Notes under the pieces: generated by a model | What the model was told of the DNA's origin: nothing | Database searches by the model: none | What the model saw: the letters and a program-made list of their open reading frames with translations, nothing else | NCBI GenBank assembly: GCA_045600205.1 | Contig: JAZRXM010000029.1 | Span: forward strand, 124,001-188,000 | Origin: Firm-04 sp045600205 | GTDB taxonomy: Bacteria > Bacillota > Clostridia > Oscillospirales > Ruminococcaceae | Reading direction: 5' to 3' | DNA: 64,000 nt | Program-made: the position numbers and the translations under genes | Shown here: positions 53,202 through 61,484 of the stretch, in pieces | How positions within the stretch are numbered: the stretch's first letter is position 1 | Layout of the letters: every line of letters begins with the position of its first letter

Positions 53202-54176
53202 TTAACCGAGTGCCTCCTCAATTGCAGCAAGATTTTCGCGCATGAACGCCTGAAAATGCTTGCCTGCGTCAAAATCCGCCTGCGATACGTTGTTGCAGGA
53301 TTGCATCATGACCGCCTTTGCGCCTGTTGCCTGACAAACCGCATCGGAGATTTTCTGCGAAGAATTTTCCAGATAAAACACGGTTTTGATGCCGTCCTCC
53401 TTGACTTTTGAAATCAAAAAGGATAGTGTTGCGGCAGATGCGTCCGTATCACTGCTGCAGCCTGCAAATGCGGCGTAGTACTTCCAGCCGTATGCCTGTG
53501 TCAGATAGCGGAACGGGAATCTGTCCGCAAAAATCAGCGTATTACCGCTTGCTTTATCAGCAACTGCCTGATATTCCGCTTGAAGCGCATCCAGATCTCC
53601 GGTCAGCGCGGTTTCTGCGGATGATATTTTATCAGCCGATGCGGGAACTGTCGTTTTCAATGCATCTGCGATGCTTTTTGCAATCAGGCAGGCATTTGCG
53701 GGAGATGTCCAGATGTGTTCATCATATTCGATTTCGTCCGCATCTGCGTGAATATGCGCGTCTTCCTCGTCCGGTTCCATGCCCTCGATATGTTCTTCCT
53801 CCAGCGGCACGATGCAGTCAAACAGACGCAGATTCTGCTTTTCCGTGCGCTTGGTGCTGACGATCAGGTCTTCCGCCCATTTTTCCGATGCGCCGCCGAC
53901 ATACACGAACAGGTCACAGCTTTGAATTTTGGCGACATCAGCGGGTGTCGGTTCATAGGAGTGGCTCTCGCCGCCCGGGGTCAGCAGTAAGGATACTTCG
54001 CATGGGACGTCAAGGTCTGCGGTGAGCTGCTTCGCAAAATCGTAGGAAGCAAACACGGTCGTGACGATTTTCAGCTTGCCGTCATCGGCGGTGCTGCATC
54101 CCGCAAGGGGCGTACAAATTGCGGCAGCTGCGCAGCAGATAGCGGTCATTTTCTTGCAGAAACGGGGGAATTTCAT
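53202..54176 (-). CDS. znuA: Zinc-type ABC transporter substrate-binding lipoprotein
   Basis: A 324-residue cluster A-I binding lipoprotein. The lipobox is LAGC after a signal peptide. Metal-ligand regions are GGESHSYEPTPADV and a His/Asp/Glu-rich loop (EDAHIHADADEIEYDEHIW), the zinc-capture loop of ZnuA/AdcA-type proteins; FADRFPFRYLTQAYG follows. GAAAGGA lies about 12 bases upstream. First gene of znuACB, just after the Fur-family gene. Confidence 0.93.
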   Translation of the reverse strand: MKFPRFCKKMTAICCAAAAICTPLAGCSTADDGKLKIVTTVFASYDFAKQLTADLDVPCEVSLLLTPGGESHSYEPTPADVAKIQSCDLFVYVGGASEKWAEDLIVSTKRTEKQNLRLFDCIVPLEEEHIEGMEPDEEDAHIHADADEIEYDEHIWTSPANACLIAKSIADALKTTVPASADKISSAETALTGDLDALQAEYQAVADKASGNTLIFADRFPFRYLTQAYGWKYYAAFAGCSSDTDASAATLSFLISKVKEDGIKTVFYLENSSQKISDAVCQATGAKAVMMQSCNNVSQADFDAGKHFQAFMRENLAAIEEALG

Positions 54177-54209
54177 AGGTGACAGAAATCCTTTCTCAGA
54201 TAAAATCAA

Positions 54210-54635
54210 TTATTTTTTCTCGCGGCAATGCTCGCAAAGACCGTAGAGTACCGTGCGGGAGTGGTCTACGACAAAGCCGTGGTGCGCCAGAATATGTTTG
54301 CCGATGCCTTGCAGATATTCACAATCTACGTGTAAAAGTGCACCGCATTCAATACATTTCAGGTGAAAATGGGCGTGACAGTGCTGTACCCCGGTTTGTG
54401 CTCCCGCGTACTGCCAACAGGCTCCGCCGCGCTCATCGAGGGTATAGCGGCGCACCAGCCCTTCCGTTTCCAGACGTTCCAGTGTGCGGTAGACGGTTGC
54501 GGCACCAATCGGCGTACCGTTTTCGGTGAGGGCTTGTACAAGCTCCGCAGCGGTCAAGTGCGCATTTGCGTGCTTTTCAAAATATTCTAAAATCCGGGAT
54601 TTTTGTTTGGTCTGATAGCCGCCGTGCCGCTGCAT
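54210..54635 (-). CDS. zur: Fur-family repressor, probably Zur
   Basis: A 141-residue Fur-family protein. The DNA-binding domain includes LTAAELVQALTENGTPIGAA and TVYRTLERLETEGLV. Metal-binding features are HCHAHFHLKCIECGALLHVD and two CxxC pairs (CIEC, CEHC) that form the structural zinc site. Zur is preferred because the gene directly precedes znuACB; Fur or PerR remain possible. The start at 54635 follows CGGAGGCG. An operator overlaps its promoter region. Confidence 0.9.
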   Translation of the reverse strand: MQRHGGYQTKQKSRILEYFEKHANAHLTAAELVQALTENGTPIGAATVYRTLERLETEGLVRRYTLDERGGACWQYAGAQTGVQHCHAHFHLKCIECGALLHVDCEYLQGIGKHILAHHGFVVDHSRTVLYGLCEHCREKK

Positions 54636-54670
54636 GGACGTCGCCTCCGAATACAGAATGAATTTGAAAT

Positions 54671-54685
54671 TGAAAATCAATATCA
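54671..54685. promoter_or_regulatory. Candidate Fur/Zur box
   Basis: TGAAAATCAATATCA fits the 7-1-7 inverted repeat of Fur-family sites (arms TGAAAAT and AATATCA, central C; five of seven positions pair). It lies immediately downstream of the -10 element of the zur promoter, covering the likely transcription start. Confidence 0.65.
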
Positions 54686-54690
54686 TTTTT

Positions 54691-54719
54691 ATTGTAGCAC
54701 AAAGCGCGAGATTTGTCAA
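54691..54719 (-). promoter_or_regulatory. Promoter of the zur-znuACB operon
   Basis: On the minus strand TTGACA (54714-54719), 17 bases, TACAAT (54691-54696). Confidence 0.88.
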
Positions 54720-54747
54720 GCATGGCGGTATCTCCGACCTCCTTTTC

Positions 54748-54799
54748 ATAAAAAGGCATCCACCTCAAAAGCTTGCGTGAAACTTCTGAGATGGATGCG
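54748..54799 (-). terminator. Terminator after the P-type ATPase gene
   Basis: GCATCCACCTCA (54756-54767 region) pairs with TGAGATGGATGC (54787-54798) with one wobble. The minus-strand exit is CCTTTTTATG, consistent with an intrinsic terminator of the upstream ATPase transcript. Confidence 0.85.
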
Positions 54800-54841
54800 T
54801 TAGATTCTTATTATTTACAAATACATTGCAAATACAACGAA

Positions 54842-57469
54842 TTACTTTCTTCTCTGGAACATTTTGACGATCTCAACCAGCGGGACGATCAGCGCTGCCA
54901 AGCCTACGCCAATCAGGTACTGTGCAGGTTTCAGGGCTGCCAGCGAGAAAATACCCTGAAGTGCGGGAATCAGCAGTACGGGTACACTCAGCAGGAACGA
55001 GAAACCAATTGCGAACACCAGCATCTTATTGTGCGATTTCATACGGAAAATCGAGCCTTTCAGGCTGCGCATATTCCATGCATGGAACATCTCGCAGAAA
55101 GAAAGCGTCATGAACGCCATAGTGCTGCCTGCTTCGGGAGAGGTCTGTGCGCCGATGACATAGGAAATCAGCGTCAGAATTGCGATTGCCGCACCCTGCC
55201 ACAACAGGTTGATACCCAGACCATCTGCGAAGATGTGCGCTTTACTGTCACGCGGGTTGCGCTTCATGATGCCGCGTTCTGCTGCTTCCATACCAAGTGC
55301 GATTGCGGGGAAACAGTCGGAAATCAGGTTGATCCACAGCAGGTGAACAGGCTTGAAGATCGTGAACGAACCGCCTGTCAGTTTGCCAAGACCCAGCGTT
55401 GCGATCAGAATGCAAATCACCTCGCTGAGGTTGCTCGAAAGCAGGAACTGAATTGCTTTGCGGATGTTGTCGTAGATGCGGCGACCTTCCTCGACCGCAC
55501 CGACAATGGTGGCGAAGTTGTCATCTGTCAGCACCATATCTGCGACGTTTTTGGTGACGTCCGTACCTGTGATGCCCATGCCTACGCCGATATCGGCAGA
55601 TTTGATGGAGGGAGCGTCATTCACGCCGTCACCTGTCATCGCAGCGATCTTACCCTTGCCGCGCCATGCATTGACGATACGAACTTTATGCTCGGGCTGC
55701 ACACGCGCATAAACGCTGTAATTTACAACCGTTTCGTTGAATTCTTCATCGGGGATCTTGGAAAGCTCCGCACCCGTGAGGGCTTTTTGTCCCTCCTGCA
55801 AAATACCCAGTTCTTTGGCAATTGCAACGGCGGTATCGCGGTGGTCGCCTGTAATCATGATCGGGCGGATGCCTGCGTTTCTGCAAAGTCCGATCGCATC
55901 CTTGACCTCGGGGCGGACAGGGTCGATCATACCCGTCATGCCGATGTAAATGAGGTCATGCTCCAGAGCTGCGGGCTTGATCTCATCCGGCAGTGCGTCA
56001 TATTCGCGGTATGCTGCCATCAGGACACGCAGTGCGCGGTCAGCCATGTTTTTGTTCAGCGCAAGGATGTTTTTGCGGTCGTCCTCGGTCATGGGGCGGA
56101 CACTTCCGTTTTCGTAAACACCTGTGCAGCAGCGCAAAACTTCATCCGGTGCGCCCTTTGTATACTGCACCAGACCATTCGCGGTCTTGTGGACGGTGGA
56201 CATCATTTTTCGCATGGAATCAAACGGTGCTTCTGCGATACGGGGAGCCTGCTCCTCCAGCAGATACTTTTTCAGACCGATTTTGTTCGCATATGCGACC
56301 AAAGCTGCTTCGGTCGGTTCGCCTGCAACGGTATCATCCTGATTGAGTGACGCGTCACAGCAGAGTGCCATTGCTTTGCCCAGAAGCTGCTCATCCTCTG
56401 CCTGATGCTCCACGACAGTCATTTTATTCTGGGTCAGCGTGCCTGTTTTATCCGAGCAGATGACCTCTGCGCAACCGAGTGCTTCTACGGCGGTCAGTCT
56501 GCGGATGACGGCACCACGTTTGGACATATTGGTGACACCGATGGAAAGTACAACCGTGACAACGGCTGCAAGACCCTCAGGAATTGCTGCAACTGCAAGC
56601 GATACTGCAATCATGAAGGAATCGAGGAAAGCGGGCAGAGTCAGCACCTCACCCTTGACCAACTTCTGCACGATGCTCAGACCAAGGATGAAAATACAGA
56701 TGCCAAGTACGGCAAAGGAAAGGATTTTGCTCAGTTGTGCGAGCTTTTTCTGGAGCGGAGTCTGGTCGTCCTCTGCGCCTGCGATTGCACCGGCAATTTT
56801 ACCCATTTCGGTATCCATGCCTGTTGCTACGACGACTGCGGTCGCACGGCCATAGGCGATGCTGGAACCCATGTACAGCATATTTTTACGGTCGCCCAGC
56901 GGGACTTCTTCGCCCGAAAGGACGGCACTGTCTTTATCGCAGGCGACGCTTTCGCCTGTCAGCGCAGATTCTTCGGCTTTCAGTGCGGCAGATTCGAGGA
57001 TACGGCAGTCGGCAGGGACACTGTCGCCTGCCTCCAGTGCCACCACATCACCAACGACCAGCGTGCGGCTTTCCACCACATTGAGGTCGCCGTCACGCAG
57101 CACCTTGCTCTGCGATGCACTCATTGCCTGTAATGCAGCAATTGCAGCTTCCGCCTTGTTTTCCTGATATACACCGAGAACGGCATTGGCGATGACAACA
57201 AACAGAATGATGAACACATCTGCTTCCAGTTTGCCCTCTGAGATGATGCCTGTGATCGCTGATACGGCAGCAGCCGCGATCAGAACCAGAATCATGGGAT
57301 CCTTGAGCTGTGCCAGAAAGCGCATGACCAGTGAGGTCTTTGGCGGCTCTGCGAGTTTGTTTTCGCCGTTTTTTGCCAGACGGTCGGCAGCTTCGTGCGC
57401 CGTCAGACCGCTAGCGGAACTTTTGACTTCCTGCAATACTTCATCGGCTGATACAAGATAGTGTTTCAT
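54842..57469 (-). CDS. Calcium-type (P2) cation-transporting ATPase, probable Mn2+/Ca2+ exporter
   Basis: An 875-residue P-type ATPase of the SERCA/PMCA-like bacterial class. TALTGESV-type actuator motif (SALTGESVACD), the ion-site AAIPEGLAAVV (PEGL 297-300), phospho-Asp340 in SDKTGTLTQNKM, GDGVNDAPSIKSADIG hinge and NLISDCFPAIALGME in helix 6 are all intact. Coding features say calcium type, but the leader carries a manganese riboswitch, so Mn2+ export is a likely role. The start at 57469 follows GGAAAGGAA; the frame runs open 80 codons further through the riboswitch without protein similarity. Confidence 0.93.
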   Translation of the reverse strand: MKHYLVSADEVLQEVKSSASGLTAHEAADRLAKNGENKLAEPPKTSLVMRFLAQLKDPMILVLIAAAAVSAITGIISEGKLEADVFIILFVVIANAVLGVYQENKAEAAIAALQAMSASQSKVLRDGDLNVVESRTLVVGDVVALEAGDSVPADCRILESAALKAEESALTGESVACDKDSAVLSGEEVPLGDRKNMLYMGSSIAYGRATAVVVATGMDTEMGKIAGAIAGAEDDQTPLQKKLAQLSKILSFAVLGICIFILGLSIVQKLVKGEVLTLPAFLDSFMIAVSLAVAAIPEGLAAVVTVVLSIGVTNMSKRGAVIRRLTAVEALGCAEVICSDKTGTLTQNKMTVVEHQAEDEQLLGKAMALCCDASLNQDDTVAGEPTEAALVAYANKIGLKKYLLEEQAPRIAEAPFDSMRKMMSTVHKTANGLVQYTKGAPDEVLRCCTGVYENGSVRPMTEDDRKNILALNKNMADRALRVLMAAYREYDALPDEIKPAALEHDLIYIGMTGMIDPVRPEVKDAIGLCRNAGIRPIMITGDHRDTAVAIAKELGILQEGQKALTGAELSKIPDEEFNETVVNYSVYARVQPEHKVRIVNAWRGKGKIAAMTGDGVNDAPSIKSADIGVGMGITGTDVTKNVADMVLTDDNFATIVGAVEEGRRIYDNIRKAIQFLLSSNLSEVICILIATLGLGKLTGGSFTIFKPVHLLWINLISDCFPAIALGMEAAERGIMKRNPRDSKAHIFADGLGINLLWQGAAIAILTLISYVIGAQTSPEAGSTMAFMTLSFCEMFHAWNMRSLKGSIFRMKSHNKMLVFAIGFSFLLSVPVLLIPALQGIFSLAALKPAQYLIGVGLAALIVPLVEIVKMFQRRK

Positions 57470-57502
57470 AGGCAGATTCCTTTCCTGCGGGTTGACCGCA
57501 TA

Positions 57503-57567
57503 AACAAAAAAGACCCCCGCTTTACGTCCGAAATGCCGAGTGGCAGGGGATGCAAAGCGAAAGTCTT
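57503..57567 (-). terminator. Riboswitch-controlled terminator in the ATPase leader
   Basis: On the minus strand the arm AAGACTTTCGCTTT (57554-57567) pairs fully, with three U-G wobbles, with AAAGCGGGGGTCTT (57510-57523), followed by a T run. The 5' arm shares bases with the closing helix of the aptamer, so the two structures exclude each other. Confidence 0.85.
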
Positions 57568-57672
57568 GCTGTTTCAATTTCAAGGCGGCAACGGGGTAAA
57601 AATGGCTTCCCCGTGCGGGTCTGGCGCGATGAAATCCGTCCGTTTTGCGGGCGGTAGCTACTCCCTTTACGC
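57557..57672 (-). ncRNA. yybP-ykoY manganese riboswitch
   Basis: Transcribed from the minus strand. The 5' conserved element AAAGGGAGUAGCUA (around 57657-57669) and the 3' element AGCAAGACUUU (57560-57570) are those of the yybP-ykoY family. The closing helix P1 pairs GCG(U)AAAG with CUUUCGC. The family binds Mn2+ and controls manganese efflux genes, including P-type ATPases. P1 formation would sequester the 5' arm of the terminator, predicting an ON switch with Mn2+. Confidence 0.87.
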
Positions 57673-57680
57673 AAGAATTT

Positions 57681-57709
57681 ATTATAACATAGTTTCTGCG
57701 ATTTGTCAA
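57681..57709 (-). promoter_or_regulatory. Promoter of the riboswitch-ATPase transcript
   Basis: On the minus strand TTGACA (57704-57709), exact 17-base spacer, TATAAT (57681-57686); the aptamer begins about nine bases downstream. Confidence 0.92.
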
Positions 57710-57744
57710 GGGGTAAACTGGTGTTCAGATATCACGGCAGGAAA

Positions 57745-58755
57745 TCAGTCTTTGTATACATATTCATATGTATAGTGCGAGAGCATCGTATCGGAACTAA
57801 AGCAGGTCTGCTCGATTTTGTTGCCGAATTCATCGTATTTGTATTCGTATCTGCGCGGATTGTTCGATTCCTCGTAGCCGTCCGCCCGATGAGTCGTCAT
57901 GCACAGTTCGTTGCCCTCGGCATCGTATTCAAACGTCCAGTTGTCACCTGAGGTCAGATCGGAACGCTTCATCATGTTGCCGTTATTGTCGTATTCAAAG
58001 GCAATTTCACCCTGATCTTTGTTGCCGTAGACACGCCCCGACTGTTTCGTCATATTGCCGTTGCTGTCGTATTCTTCGTGAATGACCAGTTCGTTCTTTT
58101 CGTCATACTTCGTATACATGACCTTGTTGCCGTTGTCATCATATTCCGTTTCTTTGGATACATACATTCCTCTGGAGGCAAAAGCGTAGTCTGTCTGCTT
58201 TTTCAGCACGCCGTTGACATATTCGCGCTCCCAGACCTTGCGGTTATCTTCGTCCTTGCAGAGGATGGGGTTGCCCGCTTCGTCGCACTCATAGGTATAG
58301 GTGTGCTCAAATTCGGTGTGGTACTGGTTATCGGAGGAAAGAAGCGTCTGGAGAACGTGCGTGGCATTGCCGTTGGCATCGTAATCGGTGACGGTCTTAT
58401 AAACGCAGTCATCGAACCAGTCCTTGGTTTCTTTCACAAGGTTGCCGTTTGCATCATACTCGTATACGATTTTCTTCTGGTGTTCCGCCTCGTGATACAG
58501 GAGCATTTTGCCGTTTTCGTCGTATTGTTCCTCGTACTCATAGCCCATGTTCATGCCAAGCACATGGATAAGCGTGCCCTCTTTCAGGACAGGCGGCTTT
58601 TCGTTTGTGCTTTCCTGCGCAGAATCAGCACTTTGTGTCTGGGCAGGCGTACCGTCTGCATTGCCGACTGTGCTGGTTGCCTTTTCATCGCAGGCGGTCA
58701 GGGTCAGTACGGCTGCCGAAGCGATCACAGCTAAGAAAATACTTGTTTTTTTCAT
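57745..58755 (-). CDS. Lipoprotein with YD-type tandem repeats
   Basis: A 336-residue exported lipoprotein of unknown function. After the signal peptide the lipobox is LTAC, then a low-complexity Thr/Ser/Gln linker (about 23-55). The rest is about nine imperfect repeats with the core YDxNGN (for example YDANGNLVKE, YDSNGNMTKQ, YDNNGNMMKR), the motif of RHS/YD-repeat proteins, which wrap into beta shells. No RHS core, toxin or secretion domain is attached. The start at 58755 follows GAAGGA. It has its own promoter. Confidence 0.82.
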   Translation of the reverse strand: MKKTSIFLAVIASAAVLTLTACDEKATSTVGNADGTPAQTQSADSAQESTNEKPPVLKEGTLIHVLGMNMGYEYEEQYDENGKMLLYHEAEHQKKIVYEYDANGNLVKETKDWFDDCVYKTVTDYDANGNATHVLQTLLSSDNQYHTEFEHTYTYECDEAGNPILCKDEDNRKVWEREYVNGVLKKQTDYAFASRGMYVSKETEYDDNGNKVMYTKYDEKNELVIHEEYDSNGNMTKQSGRVYGNKDQGEIAFEYDNNGNMMKRSDLTSGDNWTFEYDAEGNELCMTTHRADGYEESNNPRRYEYKYDEFGNKIEQTCFSSDTMLSHYTYEYVYKD

Positions 58756-58788
58756 TTCAAATCCTTCTTTCTGAAATTTCAGTTTTTT

Positions 58789-58817
58789 AGTATAGCACGT
58801 TTGGCTATCCATGTCAA
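58789..58817 (-). promoter_or_regulatory. Promoter of the YD-repeat lipoprotein gene
   Basis: On the minus strand TTGACA (58812-58817), 17 bases, TATACT (58789-58794), 34 bases before the start codon. Confidence 0.88.
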
Positions 58818-58878
58818 GAATTTTCCGTGAAAAAAACGTTTTTATCAGATTTTTCGCGCTGATATCAATAATACTGGA

Positions 58879-59523
58879 TTATTCTGCCAATTCCTCAGCA
58901 GGAATGTCGTCCTCGATCGTTTCGATGTTTTCCTCTGCGATATTTTTTGTATCTGCGTCGGTTTCTTCGGCTGCTTCAAAATCCAGCGGCAAATCGAACA
59001 TGGTCGGCTCTGCGCTGTTGGGCAGCGGCGGCAGATCTGCAATGGACTGTAATCCGAAACACCGCAAAAACTGCGTAGTTGTGCGGTATGTGACAGGCCG
59101 TCCGGGCACCTCGATGCGCCCTGCCTCCTCCAGAAGTCCGCGCTCGACCAGTGTATTGACAGTGGAACTGCTGTCTACGCCGCGCACACGCTCCACAAAG
59201 CCCTTGGTCACGGGCTGATTGTATGCGATAATGGTAAGGACTTCCATTGCGGCATTAGAAAGCGGCGTGTTTCGTTTGATTTCGAGGGCACGACGAATCG
59301 GCTCGGCGTACTCGGCACGGGTGGCAATCTGATAGGAACCGCCCAGACGAATCAACTGGAGCGCACTGCCGTTTTTATCATAGTATTCGCCAAGCAGCGC
59401 AGCCAGTCGGTTGATGGTTTCTTCATCCATTTCCAACGCCTGTGCCAGTCGGGCAGGCTCCATCGGCTCGCCGCCTGCGAAAAGCACCGCTTCCAGTGCG
59501 GCGCGTGTTGCATCAATATTCAC
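58879..59523 (-). CDS. scpB: Segregation and condensation protein B
   Basis: A 214-residue ScpB, the winged-helix subunit of the SMC-ScpAB condensin. The family core ALEAVLFAGGEPM opens the protein; AMEVLTIIAYNQPVTKGFVE, RGVDSSSTVNTLVERGLLEE and GRPVTYRTTTQFLRCFGL are diagnostic. The C-terminal 45 residues are acidic. It starts with GTG at 59523, overlapping the scpA stop by four bases, with AAAGGAGC upstream. Confidence 0.95.
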   Translation of the reverse strand: MNIDATRAALEAVLFAGGEPMEPARLAQALEMDEETINRLAALLGEYYDKNGSALQLIRLGGSYQIATRAEYAEPIRRALEIKRNTPLSNAAMEVLTIIAYNQPVTKGFVERVRGVDSSSTVNTLVERGLLEEAGRIEVPGRPVTYRTTTQFLRCFGLQSIADLPPLPNSAEPTMFDLPLDFEAAEETDADTKNIAEENIETIEDDIPAEELAE

Positions 59524-60302
59524 GTTCCTGCTCCTTTATATGTTGTAGCTTCCGGTGCACGGCGAATACGCTTGCCGCTGCGAAGTGCGGAAGGATTCCG
59601 CATAGAAAGGGTCGTGCCGTCCTCACTGATGAGGATACGACCCGATTTGGTCAGCTCTAAAATTGCCAAAAATGCTGCGACACGGTCTGTGCGCACGGTC
59701 AGGTCGTCAAACAATGCGGAAATATACACGGATTCGTGTTTGAAAAATTGCCGCAAAATGAATACCACCTTGGAATAGACACTGGTGACTTGCTGCTGAA
59801 TGCGTACAACTTCGTGAATTTTTGCATCCAGACGCCCTTCGTGCTCGCCCTGCGGCATTTTTTTGAGTCCCATCTGCGCATAAATTTCGGGCAGCAGTGT
59901 CGGGGGATGCTCACGGCGGTAGGTCATATCGACAGGAAGCTGCACGGGTTTGCGGACAAACAGCACATCGCCCAGATAGCGGTCACGCAGGCTGCACGCG
60001 GCAAGTTTGCAGAGGGAATACTCGATCAGTGCGCCTTCCAGCTCTTTCTTGACCGCCTCTGCTTCCTCCTGATGCGGCAGGAGTGCGGCGGTTTTCATCC
60101 AGATGAGCTTGGCTGCCATTTCGAGAAATTCGCCTGCAAGTTCGTAATCCTGCTCGGCGCATTCCTGAATATAGAGGAGATACTGCTCGAGCAGGATGGA
60201 AATTTCGATATCATGGATATTCAGCTTGTGTTTGGCGATCAGGTGCAGCAGCAGATCCATTGGTCCGTCAAAAACGGGCAGATGAAATGATAAACTCTGC
60301 AT
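59520..60302 (-). CDS. scpA: Segregation and condensation protein A
   Basis: A 260-residue ScpA kleisin that bridges SMC heads. FDGPMDLLLHLIAKHKLNIH and DIEISILLEQYLLYI at the N-terminus and AAKLIWMKTAALLP are the family signature; the winged-helix end includes VRTDRVAAFLAILELTKSGRI. The ribosome binding site is weak and the gene lies six bases after the M50 protease, so coupling is likely. Confidence 0.95.
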   Translation of the reverse strand: MQSLSFHLPVFDGPMDLLLHLIAKHKLNIHDIEISILLEQYLLYIQECAEQDYELAGEFLEMAAKLIWMKTAALLPHQEEAEAVKKELEGALIEYSLCKLAACSLRDRYLGDVLFVRKPVQLPVDMTYRREHPPTLLPEIYAQMGLKKMPQGEHEGRLDAKIHEVVRIQQQVTSVYSKVVFILRQFFKHESVYISALFDDLTVRTDRVAAFLAILELTKSGRILISEDGTTLSMRNPSALRSGKRIRRAPEATTYKGAGT

Positions 60303-60308
60303 GGCACA

Positions 60309-61013
60309 TCAACCGAACAGAAGCGGAATCCAGCCTGTGAGGAAATAGAGTGCTGTGAAGATCAGATTGCTGAGCCAACTGAGCGGAATCTGCAAAATAG
60401 AGGTGTTCAGCAGAACGATGAACACCAGATAAACGATCATCTGGTTTTGCTCGATCCAGCGGATCACGCCGTTTGCCTTGTTGGGCAGGAAATATGCCAG
60501 CACTTTGGAACCATCCAGCGGTGGAACAGGGAGCAGATTGAATACCGCCAGACCGATGTTGATCTGAATGAAATAGAACAGGAAATAATAGAGCATCAGC
60601 GGAAATGTGAGCTTCGTTTCGATATCGGCTTGGAAAAAGACTTCAGCGAACTGCGGCAGTGTGAAAATACGAATAATGTTCATGCCGAGCAGAGCGGCAA
60701 TCAGGTTGCTGAGGGGTCCTGCGACTGCGGTGAGTGCCATACCACCGCGGAGGGTGTGCTTTCTGTTGAAGCGGAGCGGGTCCACGGGGACGGGTTTTGC
60801 CCAGCCGAAACCTGTAAAGAACAGAAGCAGTCCGCCAACGAGATCAATATGTGCAATTGGGTTGAGTGTCAGTCTGCCCTGATATTCCGCGGTATCATCG
60901 CCCAGTTTTTTTGCTGTCCAAGCGTGTGCAAACTCGTGGACAGGCAAAACCAGAAAAATAATCATCAGGCGGGTGAGTTTTTCAATTAATGCTTGTGTTG
61001 AAAAATCGAACAT
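60309..61013 (-). CDS. Site-2 protease family (M50) membrane metalloprotease
   Basis: A 234-residue polytopic protease. The zinc motif HEFAH (in VLPVHEFAHAW) lies in the first hydrophobic helix region, and the third ligand is in LLPVPPLDGSKVL. The gene is the YwhC-like type often found immediately before scpA-scpB in Firmicutes. GAAAGGAG precedes the ATG. The substrate is unknown. Confidence 0.93.
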   Translation of the reverse strand: MFDFSTQALIEKLTRLMIIFLVLPVHEFAHAWTAKKLGDDTAEYQGRLTLNPIAHIDLVGGLLLFFTGFGWAKPVPVDPLRFNRKHTLRGGMALTAVAGPLSNLIAALLGMNIIRIFTLPQFAEVFFQADIETKLTFPLMLYYFLFYFIQINIGLAVFNLLPVPPLDGSKVLAYFLPNKANGVIRWIEQNQMIVYLVFIVLLNTSILQIPLSWLSNLIFTALYFLTGWIPLLFG

Positions 61014-61057
61014 GTCAGAATTCTCCTTTCGGGGATAAAAAACAGGGTGTGTTTCTT

Positions 61058-61086
61058 ATTATACAATAAATTGCGGCTGTTTTCAA
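61058..61086 (-). promoter_or_regulatory. Promoter of the M50 protease-scpAB operon
   Basis: On the minus strand TTGAAA (61081-61086), 17 bases, TATAAT (61058-61063). Confidence 0.85.
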
Positions 61087-61145
61087 GCCCGAAAACGGCA
61101 TTTTCTGTGAAATCTGATAAATTTTCACGAATTTGAAAAAAAGGC

Positions 61146-61174
61146 TTGCATTTTGTACCGTTATCTGTTACAAT
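61146..61174 (+). promoter_or_regulatory. Promoter of rpmB
   Basis: TTGCAT (61146-61151), 17 bases, TACAAT (61169-61174), 37 bases before the rpmB start. Confidence 0.8.
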
Positions 61175-61211
61175 AGATACTGTTCACAAGTCTGTAAAGG
61201 AGGTGCCAGCT

Positions 61212-61403
61212 ATGGCAAAATGCGAAATCTGCGGAAAAGGCGTCACTTTTGGTATCAAGGTTTCTCACTCTCACCGTCGTACCAATCGTACTTGGAAGCC
61301 TAATGTGAAGCGTGTCAAGGCAATCGTGAAGGGTACTCCCTGCCACATTTATGTCTGCTCCAGATGCCTGCGCTCCGGCAAAGTGGAACGTGCGAATGGC
61401 TGA
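61212..61403 (+). CDS. rpmB: Ribosomal protein L28
   Basis: A 63-residue large-subunit ribosomal protein. MAKCEICGKGVTFGIKVSHS and RTNRTWKPNVKRV are the family signature. CEIC and CSRC form the zinc-binding type. TAAAGGAGG precedes the ATG. It stands alone between its own promoter and a strong terminator. Confidence 0.97.
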   Translation: MAKCEICGKGVTFGIKVSHSHRRTNRTWKPNVKRVKAIVKGTPCHIYVCSRCLRSGKVERANG

Positions 61404-61435
61404 GCCACTGTGTCTGGCCGAATTTCGTATTCCGT

Positions 61436-61476
61436 AAAAGGGTATTCATTCGAGAAACGGATGAATACCCTTTTTG
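61436..61476 (+). terminator. Intrinsic terminator after rpmB
   Basis: AAAGGGTATTCATTCG pairs with CGGATGAATACCCTTT around AGAAA, with a T run. It is one of the strongest hairpins in the window. Confidence 0.93.
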
Positions 61477-61484
61477 ATTTTTAC

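Noticed and set aside
54773..56350. Long plus-strand open frame (525 codons) opposite the P-type ATPase
   Set aside because: It is antisense to a fully conserved ATPase, has Cys/His-rich composition typical of a reverse frame, and no ribosome binding site or family motif.
57470..57709. N-terminal extension of the P-type ATPase (80 codons)
   Set aside because: The extension would cover the riboswitch and its terminator; the start at 57469 has a proper ribosome binding site and fits the family N-terminus.
58820..58878. Terminator after scpB
   Set aside because: Only a short AAAAACGTTTTT palindrome is present, with no GC-rich stem.
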